Source: JAABPW01 sp037132275
GTDB taxonomy: Bacteria; Verrucomicrobiota; Kiritimatiellia; CAIKKV01; CAITUY01
Direction of reading: 5' to 3'
Assembly (NCBI GenBank): GCA_037132275.1
Contig: JBAXPK010000003.1
Coordinates: 1-64,000, forward strand
Length of the DNA: 64,000 bases
Shown here piece after piece: positions 7,156 to 16,225 of this stretch; positions within the stretch are counted from its first letter, which is position 1; each line of letters begins with the position of its first letter. Under the pieces are notes generated by a model. It worked only from the letters and a program-made list of their open reading frames with translations, was not told the origin of the DNA and searched no databases. The translations under genes were made by a program, and so were the position numbers.

Positions 7156-9162
7156 ATGAACAAAAACACATTTTTACATCTGATTGGGGCGGTTAACGCC
7201 AGCGAGTCGAATGTCGAGCCCAAGGCCGATGCCGCGCTGGTGTTGCTGGTCGGCAACCCGAATGTCGGGAAAAGTGCCCTATTTAACAGACTTACCGGCC
7301 AGTATGTGACGGTATCCAATTACCCTGGCACCACGGTCGAGGTGTCCCATGGCCACTGCCAGGAACTGGGGAGCGATACCGAGATCGTGGATACGCCGGG
7401 AATGTACAGCCTGCTGCCCATTACCGAGGAGGAACGGGTTGCCAGCGATATTCTCTTCTCCCCCAGAGTCCGGGTGGTGGTGCATGTCGTGGATGCCAAG
7501 AATGTAGATCGCATGCTCGGCCTTACGCTCCAGTTGATCGAGGCCGGTCGCCCGGTCATCCTCGTCCTGAACATGATTGACGAGGCCCGCACGCTGGGAA
7601 TCCAAATTGATCACGCCCGGTTGGCGGAACGGCTCGGTATCCCCGTGGTTCCCACCGTTTCAATCACCGGCGAAGGCATCAGTGCGCTGATCCAATACCT
7701 GAAAATCCCGCCACCCCTATCCATGGTTCGCACGGAGTGCGGCTCCATCATTGAGCAGGCGATTATCGCCATCGCCCAGCTCATGTCCCCGGCTAGTTCC
7801 ATTTCGCCCCGGACGCGGGCTACCCTGCTGCTGCAAAGCGACCTCCGGGAACGGGAGCGTCTGGTTCAGGAAGTTGGAGAAAATACTGCCGCGACCATTC
7901 TGGGTATCGTTGCCACGACGCGGGCAAAACTGAACCACTCCCCGCACTATTACGTCACCCTCTCCCTCCGCACTCATACGGGGCAGATTCTCAGCGACTG
8001 CGTCAGTGTGCCCACCCGGGCGCCGGCTCGATTCCGGGCCGCCTTGGATCAGCTCTGCACCCAACCGCTCACCGGTTATCCGCTGGTCTTTCTGGTTCTC
8101 TATTTCGGGCTCTATCAGTTTGTCGGCCAATTTGGCGCCGGCACCTGCGTGAATTTCCTGGAAGACAGCGTCTTTCGCACCCACTTCATTCCCTGGATCA
8201 TCCGTCTGGTGGACGCCACCGTCCCATGGGCGCCCCTGCGCGACCTGTTAGCCGGGGAGTATGGCGTCCTGACGCTCGGTCTGCGCTACGCCATCGCCAT
8301 CATCTTCCCGATTGTCGGCGCGTTTTTCCTTTTTTTCGCCACGCTTGAGGACAGTGGGTATCTTCCTCGGCTTGCCCTACTGGTGGATCGCGGCTTCAAG
8401 CGCATCGGACTGAATGGCCGTGCGGTCATCCCCATGGTGCTGGGCTTCGGATGCGATACCATGGCCACCCTGGTTACCCGCACCCTGGAAACCCAGCGCG
8501 AGCGGCTGATCTGTACTATCCTGCTCGCCCTGGCGATTCCCTGCTCGGCCCAACTCGGCGTGATCCTCGGGCTGCTCTCCGGCCATGGCGCTGCCCTGGC
8601 AATCTGGGCTCTTGTTGTCACCGGCATTATGCTCCTTACCGGTTGGTTGGCGGCCAAGCTCCTTCCCGGTGAGCAGCCGATGTTTTACATGGAACTCCCC
8701 CCCCTGCGCCTTCCGACCCTGGGCAACGTCCTGGTCAAAACCTATTCACGCATGGTCTGGTATTTCCGGGAAATCCTACCCATGTTCATCCTGGCCAGTG
8801 TACTGATCTGGATTGGCCAGATCACCCACCTGTTCCAACTTCTGGTTCACAATTTAACGCCCCTGATCCGGGCGCTCGGCCTTCCCGACCAGGCCAGTGT
8901 GGCGTTCCTGTTCGGCTTTTTCCGCCGGGACTACGGCGCCGCCGGCCTGTATGATCTCCAAAAGACCGGTTTGATGACGGTTCACCAATTGGTCGTGTCG
9001 GCGATTACGCTGACCCTGTTCCTCCCCTGCATCGCCCAGTTTCTCGTTATGCAAAAAGAGCGCGGCACCAAGGCGACCCTGTGGATTTCACTGGGAGTGC
9101 TTGTCGTGGCCTTTTCCGTCGGTTATTTAACTCATATTGCGTTAACATTTTTCGGACTATAG
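7156..9162 (+). CDS. feoB: Ferrous iron transporter FeoB
   Basis: 668-residue inner-membrane Fe(II) transporter with a cytosolic GTPase domain. G1 GNPNVGKSALFN, the switch I region NYPGTTVEVSHG, G3 DTPGMYSL and G4 NMID lie within residues 30-150; a helical GDI-like spacer follows to about residue 290. The membrane part has the two gate regions (around SGYLPRLALLVDR..GLNGRAVIPMVLGFGCD and the second after GYLPRL-type helices), ending near residue 665. It is shorter than the E. coli protein (about 770). The ATG is preferred over an upstream TTG, but the ribosome site is weak. It heads an operon with a Cys-rich protein and a DtxR-FeoA fusion. Confidence 0.95.
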   Translation: MNKNTFLHLIGAVNASESNVEPKADAALVLLVGNPNVGKSALFNRLTGQYVTVSNYPGTTVEVSHGHCQELGSDTEIVDTPGMYSLLPITEEERVASDILFSPRVRVVVHVVDAKNVDRMLGLTLQLIEAGRPVILVLNMIDEARTLGIQIDHARLAERLGIPVVPTVSITGEGISALIQYLKIPPPLSMVRTECGSIIEQAIIAIAQLMSPASSISPRTRATLLLQSDLRERERLVQEVGENTAATILGIVATTRAKLNHSPHYYVTLSLRTHTGQILSDCVSVPTRAPARFRAALDQLCTQPLTGYPLVFLVLYFGLYQFVGQFGAGTCVNFLEDSVFRTHFIPWIIRLVDATVPWAPLRDLLAGEYGVLTLGLRYAIAIIFPIVGAFFLFFATLEDSGYLPRLALLVDRGFKRIGLNGRAVIPMVLGFGCDTMATLVTRTLETQRERLICTILLALAIPCSAQLGVILGLLSGHGAALAIWALVVTGIMLLTGWLAAKLLPGEQPMFYMELPPLRLPTLGNVLVKTYSRMVWYFREILPMFILASVLIWIGQITHLFQLLVHNLTPLIRALGLPDQASVAFLFGFFRRDYGAAGLYDLQKTGLMTVHQLVVSAITLTLFLPCIAQFLVMQKERGTKATLWISLGVLVVAFSVGYLTHIALTFFGL

Positions 9163-9175
9163 GCGGCTAGACTCT

Positions 9176-9370
9176 ATGAAATGCGCATTTTGCCAACGTG
9201 AGTTTGATGATAAACAGGCGACGGACGCCTGTCGGGGCTGCCCCTCGGGCGGCGGCTGCCATAATGTGAAGTGCCCCTATTGCGGCTATGAGTCGCCACA
9301 GGAGCCCGGCCTGATCAAGCGCATTCGCGCTCTTTTTAAGAAAAACGGCAGGGAGAATAACCATGAATGA
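9176..9370 (+). CDS. Small Cys-rich zinc-ribbon-like protein of the feo operon
   Basis: 64 residues with CAFC near the N-terminus, C-x-x-C and C clustering at residues 19-28, and CPYCGYE at residues 32-38, enough ligands for one zinc or Fe-S site. It ends in a basic helix. It lies 13 bases after feoB and overlaps the next gene by 8 bases, so it is part of the iron operon. Small Cys-rich proteins often accompany feoB (FeoC and others), but this one is not clearly any named family. A role as iron or redox sensor, or helper of FeoB, is inference from context. Confidence 0.7.
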   Translation: MKCAFCQREFDDKQATDACRGCPSGGGCHNVKCPYCGYESPQEPGLIKRIRALFKKNGRENNHE

Positions 9371-9989
9371 TCCCCGGATTGAAGAAGTTCTCGAAGACCT
9401 ATACCTCCAGCACGAGCAGCACACACGCCCCCCGCGTCCCGCGTCAGAGGCCACCCTCAAGGCCGCCGTGGAGGCCGGGCTGATCACGATCAAGGAAGGA
9501 CGTCCCGCCCCTACCGAAAGCGGCCTGGAGGGTGGCAGGAACGTGGTGCGGCGTCACCGGCTCGCCGAGTGCTTGCTGAAGGACGTGTTTCAAGTCACCG
9601 GGGACGAGGCGGAGGAAGATGCCTGCCAGTTTGAGCATATCCTACGTCCCGGCCTGGAAGATAAGATCTGCACCCTGCTGGGCCACCCCTTGACCTGTCC
9701 GGATGGACACCCTATACCGCGCGGAAACTGCTGCCGCAAGGCCGAACGCGACCAGGTCCGGGAAGTCGGCGCCCTGTGTGATGGTCGGGCGGGCGAAAAG
9801 GGGGTTGTCGCCTACCTGAGCACCCGGGATAACCGCGAGATCCAGAAACTGATGGCGATGGGTATCCTTCCCGGCACCGACATACGCTTGATGCGTTTGT
9901 TTCCATCCTATATCTTTGAAATCGGCCAAAGCCAATTCACCGTTGATCGCATGCTGGCAGAAAAGATTTTTGTCCACTGGCAGGAATAA
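9363..9989 (+). CDS. DtxR/MntR-type metal-dependent regulator with C-terminal FeoA domain
   Basis: 208 residues. The N-terminal region (1-60) is a winged-helix-like segment. RRHRLAECLLKDVF and CQFEHILRPGLEDKICTLLGHP (residues 60-110) form the dimerisation/metal-binding domain typical of DtxR/IdeR/MntR, followed by a CPDGHPIPRGNCC segment. Residues 135-205 are a FeoA/SH3-like domain (REIQKLMAMGILPGTDI..). The DNA-binding helix looks shortened compared with classical DtxR proteins, so FeoA-type modulation of FeoB may be the main job. It is the third gene of the feo operon, with a Shine-Dalgarno (GGGAG) inside the preceding gene. Confidence 0.8.
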   Translation: MNDPRIEEVLEDLYLQHEQHTRPPRPASEATLKAAVEAGLITIKEGRPAPTESGLEGGRNVVRRHRLAECLLKDVFQVTGDEAEEDACQFEHILRPGLEDKICTLLGHPLTCPDGHPIPRGNCCRKAERDQVREVGALCDGRAGEKGVVAYLSTRDNREIQKLMAMGILPGTDIRLMRLFPSYIFEIGQSQFTVDRMLAEKIFVHWQE

Positions 9990-10007
9990 CAAGGGAATAT
10001 CCGATCC

Positions 10008-10676
10008 ATGCACTACACAATACGAAAAACCGCGCGCCCTCCCACGTTAACCGGAGATTGGAATGGATCGATCTGGAGTGAGGCCGAAACCCTGACGATT
10101 GAGTTGTTCCACCCCAAGAGCTCGACTCACAGGCCCGGCGTTTCCGCGCGTTTGCTCTATGATGACAAGGGCATCTATGTCCATTTCAAGGTACAAGACC
10201 AATACATCCGAAGCGTTAACACACGCCCGATGGATCCGGTCTGCCAAGACAGTTGTGTTGAGTTTTTTTTCAAACCCAAATCCGGGGGCGGCTACCTGAA
10301 CGTCGAGGGAAATTGCGGGGGAACCTTTCTTGCATTTTACATCGAAGATCACCGCCGATCACCCAACGGATTTGAAAAATTCACGCGTCTTGACTTGAAT
10401 TGGATGGCGCAGATTCGTTCCTATCATACCCTACCGGCCATCGTGGATCCGGAGATCACAGCCCCGTGCGAGTGGCAACTGGAATACGTCATCCCCATCC
10501 CGCTGATTGAAGCCTATACCGGCCCGCTGGGCTCCCTTTCCGGCCAGACCTGGCAGGCTAACTTTTACAAATGCGGCGACAAAACATCCCATCCCCACTG
10601 GGGCTCATGGGCTTCCATCGGTGACGCCCTGGATTTCCACCAACCTGAAAAATTCGCCGCCATTTGTTTTCAATAG
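10008..10676 (+). CDS. CBM9-like (family 9 carbohydrate-binding) domain protein
   Basis: 222 residues, all one domain of the CBM9-like fold: LTGDWNGSIW near the N-terminus, the VSARLLYDDKGIYVHFKVQD strand pair, DSCVEFFFKP (usual CVEFF motif), GGGYLNVEGNCGG, and W-x-ANFYKCG..HWGSWA near the end. No signal peptide is visible, so unlike CBM9 modules of xylanases it probably stays in the cell. Such stand-alone proteins are common in gut and environmental bacteria with no proven role. It lies 18 bases after the feo operon on the same strand, but with no functional tie. Confidence 0.8.
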   Translation: MHYTIRKTARPPTLTGDWNGSIWSEAETLTIELFHPKSSTHRPGVSARLLYDDKGIYVHFKVQDQYIRSVNTRPMDPVCQDSCVEFFFKPKSGGGYLNVEGNCGGTFLAFYIEDHRRSPNGFEKFTRLDLNWMAQIRSYHTLPAIVDPEITAPCEWQLEYVIPIPLIEAYTGPLGSLSGQTWQANFYKCGDKTSHPHWGSWASIGDALDFHQPEKFAAICFQ

Positions 10677-10761
10677 CAGCGATCAGCTTCGATTTCCGCT
10701 TGATCCCCTGCCTTGGCTGTGACAAATTACCGCCCTTTTTACAGCACAAGGAGAGACAATC

Positions 10762-11970
10762 ATGGCCAAGGGAAATATGTTGATCGGTCAGAGCGGCGGT
10801 CCGACGGTGGTTATCAACCAGAGCCTCGTGGGCGCCATTCTACAAGCCAAGCAGATAAAGGATATCGGCGGCATCTATGGTGCGCTGCATGGTATGAAGG
10901 GAATCCTGGAGGAGGATTTCATCGACCTGCGCAAGGAAAGCCTCAAAACCCTTGAAGCCGTCGCCAACACCCCCGCTTCCGCTCTCGGATCCGCCCGCAA
11001 GAAGCCGACCGACGAGGAATGTGTCAAGGTCTTCGAAATACTGAAGAAGTATAACATCCGCTACTACTTCTATATCGGCGGCAATGATTCCGCCGAAGCC
11101 ACGCACATCATCAATGAGCAGGCCAGGAAAGTCGGCTACGATCTGCGCTGTTACCACATCCCCAAGACGATTGATAACGACCTGCGCGAGAACGACCACA
11201 CGCCCGGCTTCGGCAGCGCCGCCAAGTTCGTGGCCTGCGCCAGCATGGGTGACAACCTCGACAGCCGGGCGCTACCGGGCGTCAAAATCAACGTGATCAT
11301 GGGACGCCATGCGGGCTTCCTCACCGCTGCCGCCGCCCTCGCCCGCATCTACCCGGATGACGGCCCACATCTGGTGTACCTGCCTGAACGCCCCTTCATT
11401 ATTGATAAATTCGCGAAAGATGTTGCGGCCGTATACAAGAAACTCGGACGTTGCGTCATCGCCGTTTCGGAAGGCATTGCCGACGAAGATGGCACCGCTA
11501 TCGCGGCCAAGTTTTCCAAGGAAGTGGATTCGCATGGCAATGTCCAACTCAGCGGCACCGGTGCGCTGGGCGACCTGCTGGCCACAGAGATCAAAAACCG
11601 GACCTCCATCACCCGTGTGCGCGCTGATACGTTCGGATACCTGCAGCGTTCATTTCCCGGCGTTGTGTCGGCAGTGGATGCCAAAGAAGCCCGCACTGTC
11701 GGTATGCTGGCGGTCAAGGAAGCCCTTAAAGGCAAGGAGCCCAGCGGATCCATCGCCATCCGTCGCAAACCCGGCAAGAAGTACGCCGTCTATTTTGAGC
11801 GTGTGCCCCTGGCTAATGTCTCCAAGGAAACGCGTCATGTCCCGGATAACTTCATCAACAAGGAGGCCAACGACGTCACACAGGCCTTCTTCGACTATGC
11901 CCGCCCGATCGTCGGAAAACTGCCGGAAATCGGCCGGTTCAAAGGCGTGAAGGTTTCCAGGAAGTCATAA
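10762..11970 (+). CDS. pfp: 6-phosphofructokinase, PPi-dependent type
   Basis: 402 residues. It phosphorylates fructose 6-phosphate in glycolysis, with pyrophosphate as likely phosphoryl donor. The donor-site signatures favour PPi: PKTIDND (Lys where ATP enzymes have Gly) and GGNDS in place of GGDGS. Other family motifs present are GQSGGPT at the N-terminus, TPGFGSAAK, and MGRHAGFLTAA for substrate binding. A Shine-Dalgarno (AAGGAGAG) precedes the ATG. The reversible PPi enzyme fits an anaerobe that saves ATP and goes with the pyruvate kinase at 37 kb. Its end overlaps that of the convergent zinc-ribbon gene by 6 bases. Confidence 0.92.
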   Translation: MAKGNMLIGQSGGPTVVINQSLVGAILQAKQIKDIGGIYGALHGMKGILEEDFIDLRKESLKTLEAVANTPASALGSARKKPTDEECVKVFEILKKYNIRYYFYIGGNDSAEATHIINEQARKVGYDLRCYHIPKTIDNDLRENDHTPGFGSAAKFVACASMGDNLDSRALPGVKINVIMGRHAGFLTAAAALARIYPDDGPHLVYLPERPFIIDKFAKDVAAVYKKLGRCVIAVSEGIADEDGTAIAAKFSKEVDSHGNVQLSGTGALGDLLATEIKNRTSITRVRADTFGYLQRSFPGVVSAVDAKEARTVGMLAVKEALKGKEPSGSIAIRRKPGKKYAVYFERVPLANVSKETRHVPDNFINKEANDVTQAFFDYARPIVGKLPEIGRFKGVKVSRKS

Positions 11971-12324
11971 CTTCGGCACAGGCTTCTTCTCGAAATTCCG
12001 GCAGGTATCCGTGGCTTCCACGGTCTTGCCGTGTCGGCTGCACCGCTGGATAAAGGGGTTGACCACGTAATGCTTGCAGTGCCGGCAGAGACATTCGGCC
12101 TCGGATTCCTGAAATACCTTGGCGATCCTCGGTGCATCGCTGTCGTCAAAGACTTTAGGTTTGCATTGATGCGTGAACGGCACCTCGGCCTCGTCCGCAT
12201 ACTCATGCCCGCATGACGTGCAGGTCAGGCTCTCGCCCATCTTCTTGAACCCGTCATACTTCGGCATCCGCTTCAGCAGACTCTCCTGCCCGCAGGCAGT
12301 GCAAATAATTTCAATATTTGACAT
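11965..12324 (-). CDS. Zinc-ribbon protein of unknown function
   Basis: 119 residues with two or three metal-binding knuckles: CTACGQ (residues 9-14) paired with CTSCGHEY (about 35-42), then CLCRHCKHYVVNPFIQRC and a late Cys in DTCRNF. The last part resembles CxxC-type rubredoxin-like knuckles. No enzyme motif is seen. The start has a Shine-Dalgarno (GGGAGAG) within a small hairpin. It lies downstream of alaS on the same strand and is convergent with pfp. Unknown function. Confidence 0.65.
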   Translation of the reverse strand: MSNIEIICTACGQESLLKRMPKYDGFKKMGESLTCTSCGHEYADEAEVPFTHQCKPKVFDDSDAPRIAKVFQESEAECLCRHCKHYVVNPFIQRCSRHGKTVEATDTCRNFEKKPVPKL

Positions 12325-12325
12325 T

Positions 12326-12382
12326 GATCTCTCCCAGGAGATCTCGGTTATGAGTTATTGGTAATGGGGGCACCAATAACCG
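12326..12382. repeat. Two adjacent hairpins between alaS and the zinc-ribbon gene
   Basis: GATCTC-6 bases-GAGATC (12326-12343) and a second hairpin with ATTGGT/ACCAAT arms (12357-12362/12372-12377) extended by CGGTT/AACCG. On the minus strand this lies after alaS. There is no T-run, so it may be an RNA-processing hairpin or a small repeat rather than an intrinsic terminator. Confidence 0.35.
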
Positions 12383-12394
12383 ACAACCCATGAC

Positions 12395-15040
12395 CTATAA
12401 CAATTCTGCCGCTTTCGCCACGGCCTCGGCAAGCTTGCTCACATCCTTGCCGCCAGCACGGGCCATGGCAGGCTGCCCCCCACCGCCGCCACCCGCCACC
12501 TTGGCGACTTCCTTGATGATCTTTCCGGCATGGACTCCCTTTTTCACCAGATCAGCGCTCACGACCACAATGAATTGCGCCTTACCTTCGCTCGTTGCTC
12601 CTAGCACCACCACGGCGGATCCCGCTTTCGCAAGAGCCGCATCTGCCAGATTTTTCAAGGCATCCGCCGATACTTCTCCAACGGCAACCGCCATCAACTT
12701 AATACCTTTAACCTCAGTCATGGCCGCAAAAACGCCATCCAACTTCAGCATTGCGGCGGCGTTTTCGTTATCCTTGATCTGCTTCTCAAGCGTTTTTACC
12801 TGATCTGCCAAGGCGTCCACGCGACCCGTGATTTCAGCCGTTGAGACACTGAACCGTTTCGCCAACCCTTCCAACATCGCCCGGTCACCACACATCGCCT
12901 CATAGGCCGGCAGCCCGGTGACACACTCAATGCGACGGACACCCGACGCAATGGAGCTTTCGGACAGGATTCGGAACAAGCCGATCGTGCCGGTGGCCGC
13001 CACATGGGTTCCCCCACACAATTCACGGCTGTACCCGCCCACGTTAACTACACGGACGGTATCGCCGTATTTTTCATCAAAAATGGCAACAATACCCGAC
13101 CCGGCCACATCCTTGAGCGCCATCTCGCTCGTGCTGACGGACGTGTTCGCCAGAATCAATTCATTGACCCGCCGCTCCACGGCGGCAATCTCAGTCGGCG
13201 TCAAGGCCTGATAATAGTTAAAGTCAAACCGCAACCGTTCCGGCGAAACCATGGAGCCTGCCTGCTTGATACTGGAGCCCACAATTTCTTTCAGCGCAAA
13301 TTGCAGCAAATGGGTGGCCGAATGATGACGGGCCGTCGCCGCCCGGCGATCCGGATCAACCGAGGCGGTCACCGGCGTGCCTGCGGAAAGAGTCCCGCTG
13401 ATAACCCGCCCGATATGGAGCACAATCCCCTCCGTGGGCTGCCGCGTGTCGGTTACCTCAAATTCACCGCCGGGCGCCGTAATGACGCCGTGATCTCCCA
13501 CCTGTCCGCCTTTTTCTGGATAGAAAGGTGTTTCGGCCAGAAGCAGCGCACCTTCCATTCCTTCATTCAAGGACTCCACAACCCGGCTGGCCCCGGATGC
13601 GTCTTTCCCGATAAGTTTCAAAACAGACGCCTTGCCGACCAGGCTGTTATATCCAATAAACTTCGTTTTGATCCCGCTTGCCACCAGGTCAGAAACCAGA
13701 TCCACATCGGCATCCGCCGTCGCTGCCTTACGGGCATCTCGGGCACGCTTCCGCTGCTCGTCCATCAGGATAGCAAACCGTTTCTCGTCGACCTCCATCC
13801 CCTTTTCTTTCGCCATGACCACGGTTAAATCGAGCGGGAAGCCGTAGGTATCGTAGAGTTTGAAGGCAGCATCACCGGGGAATACGGCATTCTTCGTCGC
13901 GGCCACCGAAGCGGCCACCTCCTCAAACAAAGCCAGTCCGCGATCAAGCGTAACAGAGAAACTTTCTTCTTCGGCCAGAATAGCCCTGGCTATCTCTTTA
14001 CGATGCTGAACCAATTCAGGGTATTGCGCCCCCATCGTGCCTTCCAAGGTGGGCAACAAGGCGGTCATGAATGGCTTATTGAAGCCAATTTTCCGCCCAT
14101 ACCGCACTGCACGCCGCAACAGGCGGCGCAAAACATAGCCGCGCCCGTCATTGGAAGGAAGCACCCCGTCACCAATGGCAAAGGCCAAAGTCCGCAGATG
14201 ATCGGCAATCACCCGCATGGCGACCCCGCCGGGGCCTTCATAGGAATGACCGCTCATCCCGGCCATCTGTTGGATCACGGGCTGAAAGAGATCGGTATCA
14301 TAGTTGGAGGTCTTTTTCTGGATGACCGAAACCACGCGTTCCAGCCCCATACCGGTATCGACATGCTTGGCGGGAAGTTCCTCAAGGGAACCATCCTGGC
14401 GGCGGTTGTACTGGATAAAGACGTGGTTCCAGATTTCAATGACCTCCTGCAGGCCGGCGTTGATCATGTCCGCCGTGCAACCGTTTGGGGTGCGGTCAAA
14501 ATGGATTTCCGAACAGGGCCCGCAGGGGCCGGTTTCGCCCATTTCCCAGAAATTGTCCTTCTCCCCGAATTTCAGAATGTGCGAGGGATCAATATCCGTG
14601 ACCTCTTTCCAGATGGCAATCGCCTCATCATCGTTCTTATAGACGGTGGCCCACAGCCGTTCCTTGGGCAGTCCCCAGACCTTTGTCAGGAGTTCCCAGC
14701 CCCAGGCGATAGACTCGCGCTTGTAATAATCGCCAAACGACCAGTTTCCCAGCATCTCGAAAAAAGTATGGTGGTAGGTGTCGTGTCCGACTTCCTCCAA
14801 GTCGTTATGCTTGCCGCTCACACGGATGCACTTCTGGCTGTCGGCCACGCGTTTATACTGGCTGGCGCGGGCGCCCAGGAATATCTCCTTGAACTGGTTC
14901 ATCCCGGCGTTGACGAAGAGGAGTGTGGGGTCCGCCTGCAGCACGACCGGCGAACTGGGGACAATTTCATGCTGCTTGGATTTGAAAAAATCCATGAACG
15001 ATTGCCTGATTTCCGCCGCCGTCATTGTATCCTGAGCCAT
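12395..15040 (-). CDS. alaS: Alanine--tRNA ligase
   Basis: 881 residues, the usual length. It charges tRNA-Ala in the cytoplasm. The class II catalytic core is at the N-terminus (PTLLFVNAGMNQFKEIFLG, HHTFFEMLGNWSFGDYYKRE). The editing domain has HHSATHLLQ, and CGGTHV completes its zinc site. The C-terminal part contains a coiled coil (ALADQVKTLEKQIKDNE) and the Gly-rich C-Ala domain (GGGGGGQP). Of three possible starts, I chose the ATG nine bases after an AAAGG box. The gene precedes the zinc-ribbon gene and follows queA in the same orientation. Confidence 0.97.
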   Translation of the reverse strand: MAQDTMTAAEIRQSFMDFFKSKQHEIVPSSPVVLQADPTLLFVNAGMNQFKEIFLGARASQYKRVADSQKCIRVSGKHNDLEEVGHDTYHHTFFEMLGNWSFGDYYKRESIAWGWELLTKVWGLPKERLWATVYKNDDEAIAIWKEVTDIDPSHILKFGEKDNFWEMGETGPCGPCSEIHFDRTPNGCTADMINAGLQEVIEIWNHVFIQYNRRQDGSLEELPAKHVDTGMGLERVVSVIQKKTSNYDTDLFQPVIQQMAGMSGHSYEGPGGVAMRVIADHLRTLAFAIGDGVLPSNDGRGYVLRRLLRRAVRYGRKIGFNKPFMTALLPTLEGTMGAQYPELVQHRKEIARAILAEEESFSVTLDRGLALFEEVAASVAATKNAVFPGDAAFKLYDTYGFPLDLTVVMAKEKGMEVDEKRFAILMDEQRKRARDARKAATADADVDLVSDLVASGIKTKFIGYNSLVGKASVLKLIGKDASGASRVVESLNEGMEGALLLAETPFYPEKGGQVGDHGVITAPGGEFEVTDTRQPTEGIVLHIGRVISGTLSAGTPVTASVDPDRRAATARHHSATHLLQFALKEIVGSSIKQAGSMVSPERLRFDFNYYQALTPTEIAAVERRVNELILANTSVSTSEMALKDVAGSGIVAIFDEKYGDTVRVVNVGGYSRELCGGTHVAATGTIGLFRILSESSIASGVRRIECVTGLPAYEAMCGDRAMLEGLAKRFSVSTAEITGRVDALADQVKTLEKQIKDNENAAAMLKLDGVFAAMTEVKGIKLMAVAVGEVSADALKNLADAALAKAGSAVVVLGATSEGKAQFIVVVSADLVKKGVHAGKIIKEVAKVAGGGGGGQPAMARAGGKDVSKLAEAVAKAAELL

Positions 15041-15119
15041 AGTTGCCATCCTTTCAAAACGAGGCCAGAGGCTATAACACCAGTCGCTTCGTTTCAAGAC
15101 ACATTGCGATGAGGCCGGC

Positions 15120-16181
15120 CTAGAGGATCAGCATGGAATCGCCGTAACTGTAAAAACGGTAGCCTTCACGAATGGCTTCGGCATAGGCGTGGCGAATCAA
15201 CTCGGTCCCCGCCAGGGCACTGACCATCATGATGAGGGTTGATTTCGGAAGATGAAAATTGGTGAGCATGGCATCCACAACCTTGAACCGGTATGGCGGC
15301 GTGATGAATATCCGCGTTCGCCCGCTACTGGGGATCATCGTCCCGTCCTCTGTCGCCACCGTCTCCAGGGTTCTGACAACTGTGCTCCCCGTTGCCACCA
15401 CGCGGCCCTTGCGTGTTTTTGCCTGCATGATCAGCTCAACCGTCTCGGGCGTGACATCAAACCGCTCAGATTCCATTTGATGATCGGCAACCCGTTCCGT
15501 TTTAACAGGCTTAAACGTTCCCATGCCTACATGCAGGGTGACAGCAGTATGCGATACACCCTTATCCTTCAGACGCTGGAGCAGCGAATCGGTGATATGC
15601 AAGCCGGCCGTCGGCGCCGCCACAGCGCCGGGAACCCGCGCATAAACCGTTTGATAAAACACCCGATCCCGGGCCAGGGTATCCGGCTCGGGCACCTTGT
15701 CGCGCTTGATATAAGGCGGTAACGGCGGTATCCCCACCTCCTCCAGCACCTCCAGCACAGGCCGGTCTGCGTGAAACCGGACCAAAATACCACCGCCCTC
15801 CCCCCACTCCGCCACCTCGGCGGTCAGCCGCCCATCGGCCATGATCAGGCGGGTTCCCACATGGGGGCGTCGCGATGATCCACACAGGGCGTGCCATCGG
15901 CCATCGTTCAAGTCCTCCAGTAAGAGCAGTTCGACCCGGCCACCCGTTCCCTCCTTGCGTCCGTAGATCCGGGCCGGAATGACACGGGTATCGTTCAAAA
16001 CCAGCAGATCATCCGCCCGAAGAAACGCCGGAAGATCACGAACCGTATGATGTTGGAGGGTTCCGGAGGCGCGATCCACCACCATCATACGGGCGGCCTC
16101 CCGATCCTCACGCGGAGTCTGGGCAATCAGCTCCGGGGGGAGATCAAAATCAAATTCGGATGTTTTGAGAGACTCATTCAT
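15120..16181 (-). CDS. queA: S-adenosylmethionine:tRNA ribosyltransferase-isomerase
   Basis: 353 residues, the standard length. It transfers and rearranges the ribose of SAM onto 7-aminomethyl-7-deazaguanine in tRNA, making epoxyqueuosine. Family motifs are FDLPPELIAQTPREDR at the N-terminus, LNDTRVIPARIYGRKEGTGG, APTAGLHITDSLLQ, TLHVGMGTFKPV and TNFHLPKSTLIMMVSA near the C-terminus. It ends 79 bases before alaS, a common neighbour for housekeeping translation genes. Confidence 0.97.
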   Translation of the reverse strand: MNESLKTSEFDFDLPPELIAQTPREDREAARMMVVDRASGTLQHHTVRDLPAFLRADDLLVLNDTRVIPARIYGRKEGTGGRVELLLLEDLNDGRWHALCGSSRRPHVGTRLIMADGRLTAEVAEWGEGGGILVRFHADRPVLEVLEEVGIPPLPPYIKRDKVPEPDTLARDRVFYQTVYARVPGAVAAPTAGLHITDSLLQRLKDKGVSHTAVTLHVGMGTFKPVKTERVADHQMESERFDVTPETVELIMQAKTRKGRVVATGSTVVRTLETVATEDGTMIPSSGRTRIFITPPYRFKVVDAMLTNFHLPKSTLIMMVSALAGTELIRHAYAEAIREGYRFYSYGDSMLIL

Positions 16182-16225
16182 TTGTTTAAACGCTTAAGTA
16201 AGGCATTTCAGTAACTTCCCTCGCG

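Noticed and set aside
14003..15112. Long plus-strand open frame across the alaS gene
   Set aside because: Lies antisense to the well-conserved catalytic part of AlaRS, has a His/Gly/Arg-rich composition and no family match; open only because of codon bias in alaS.
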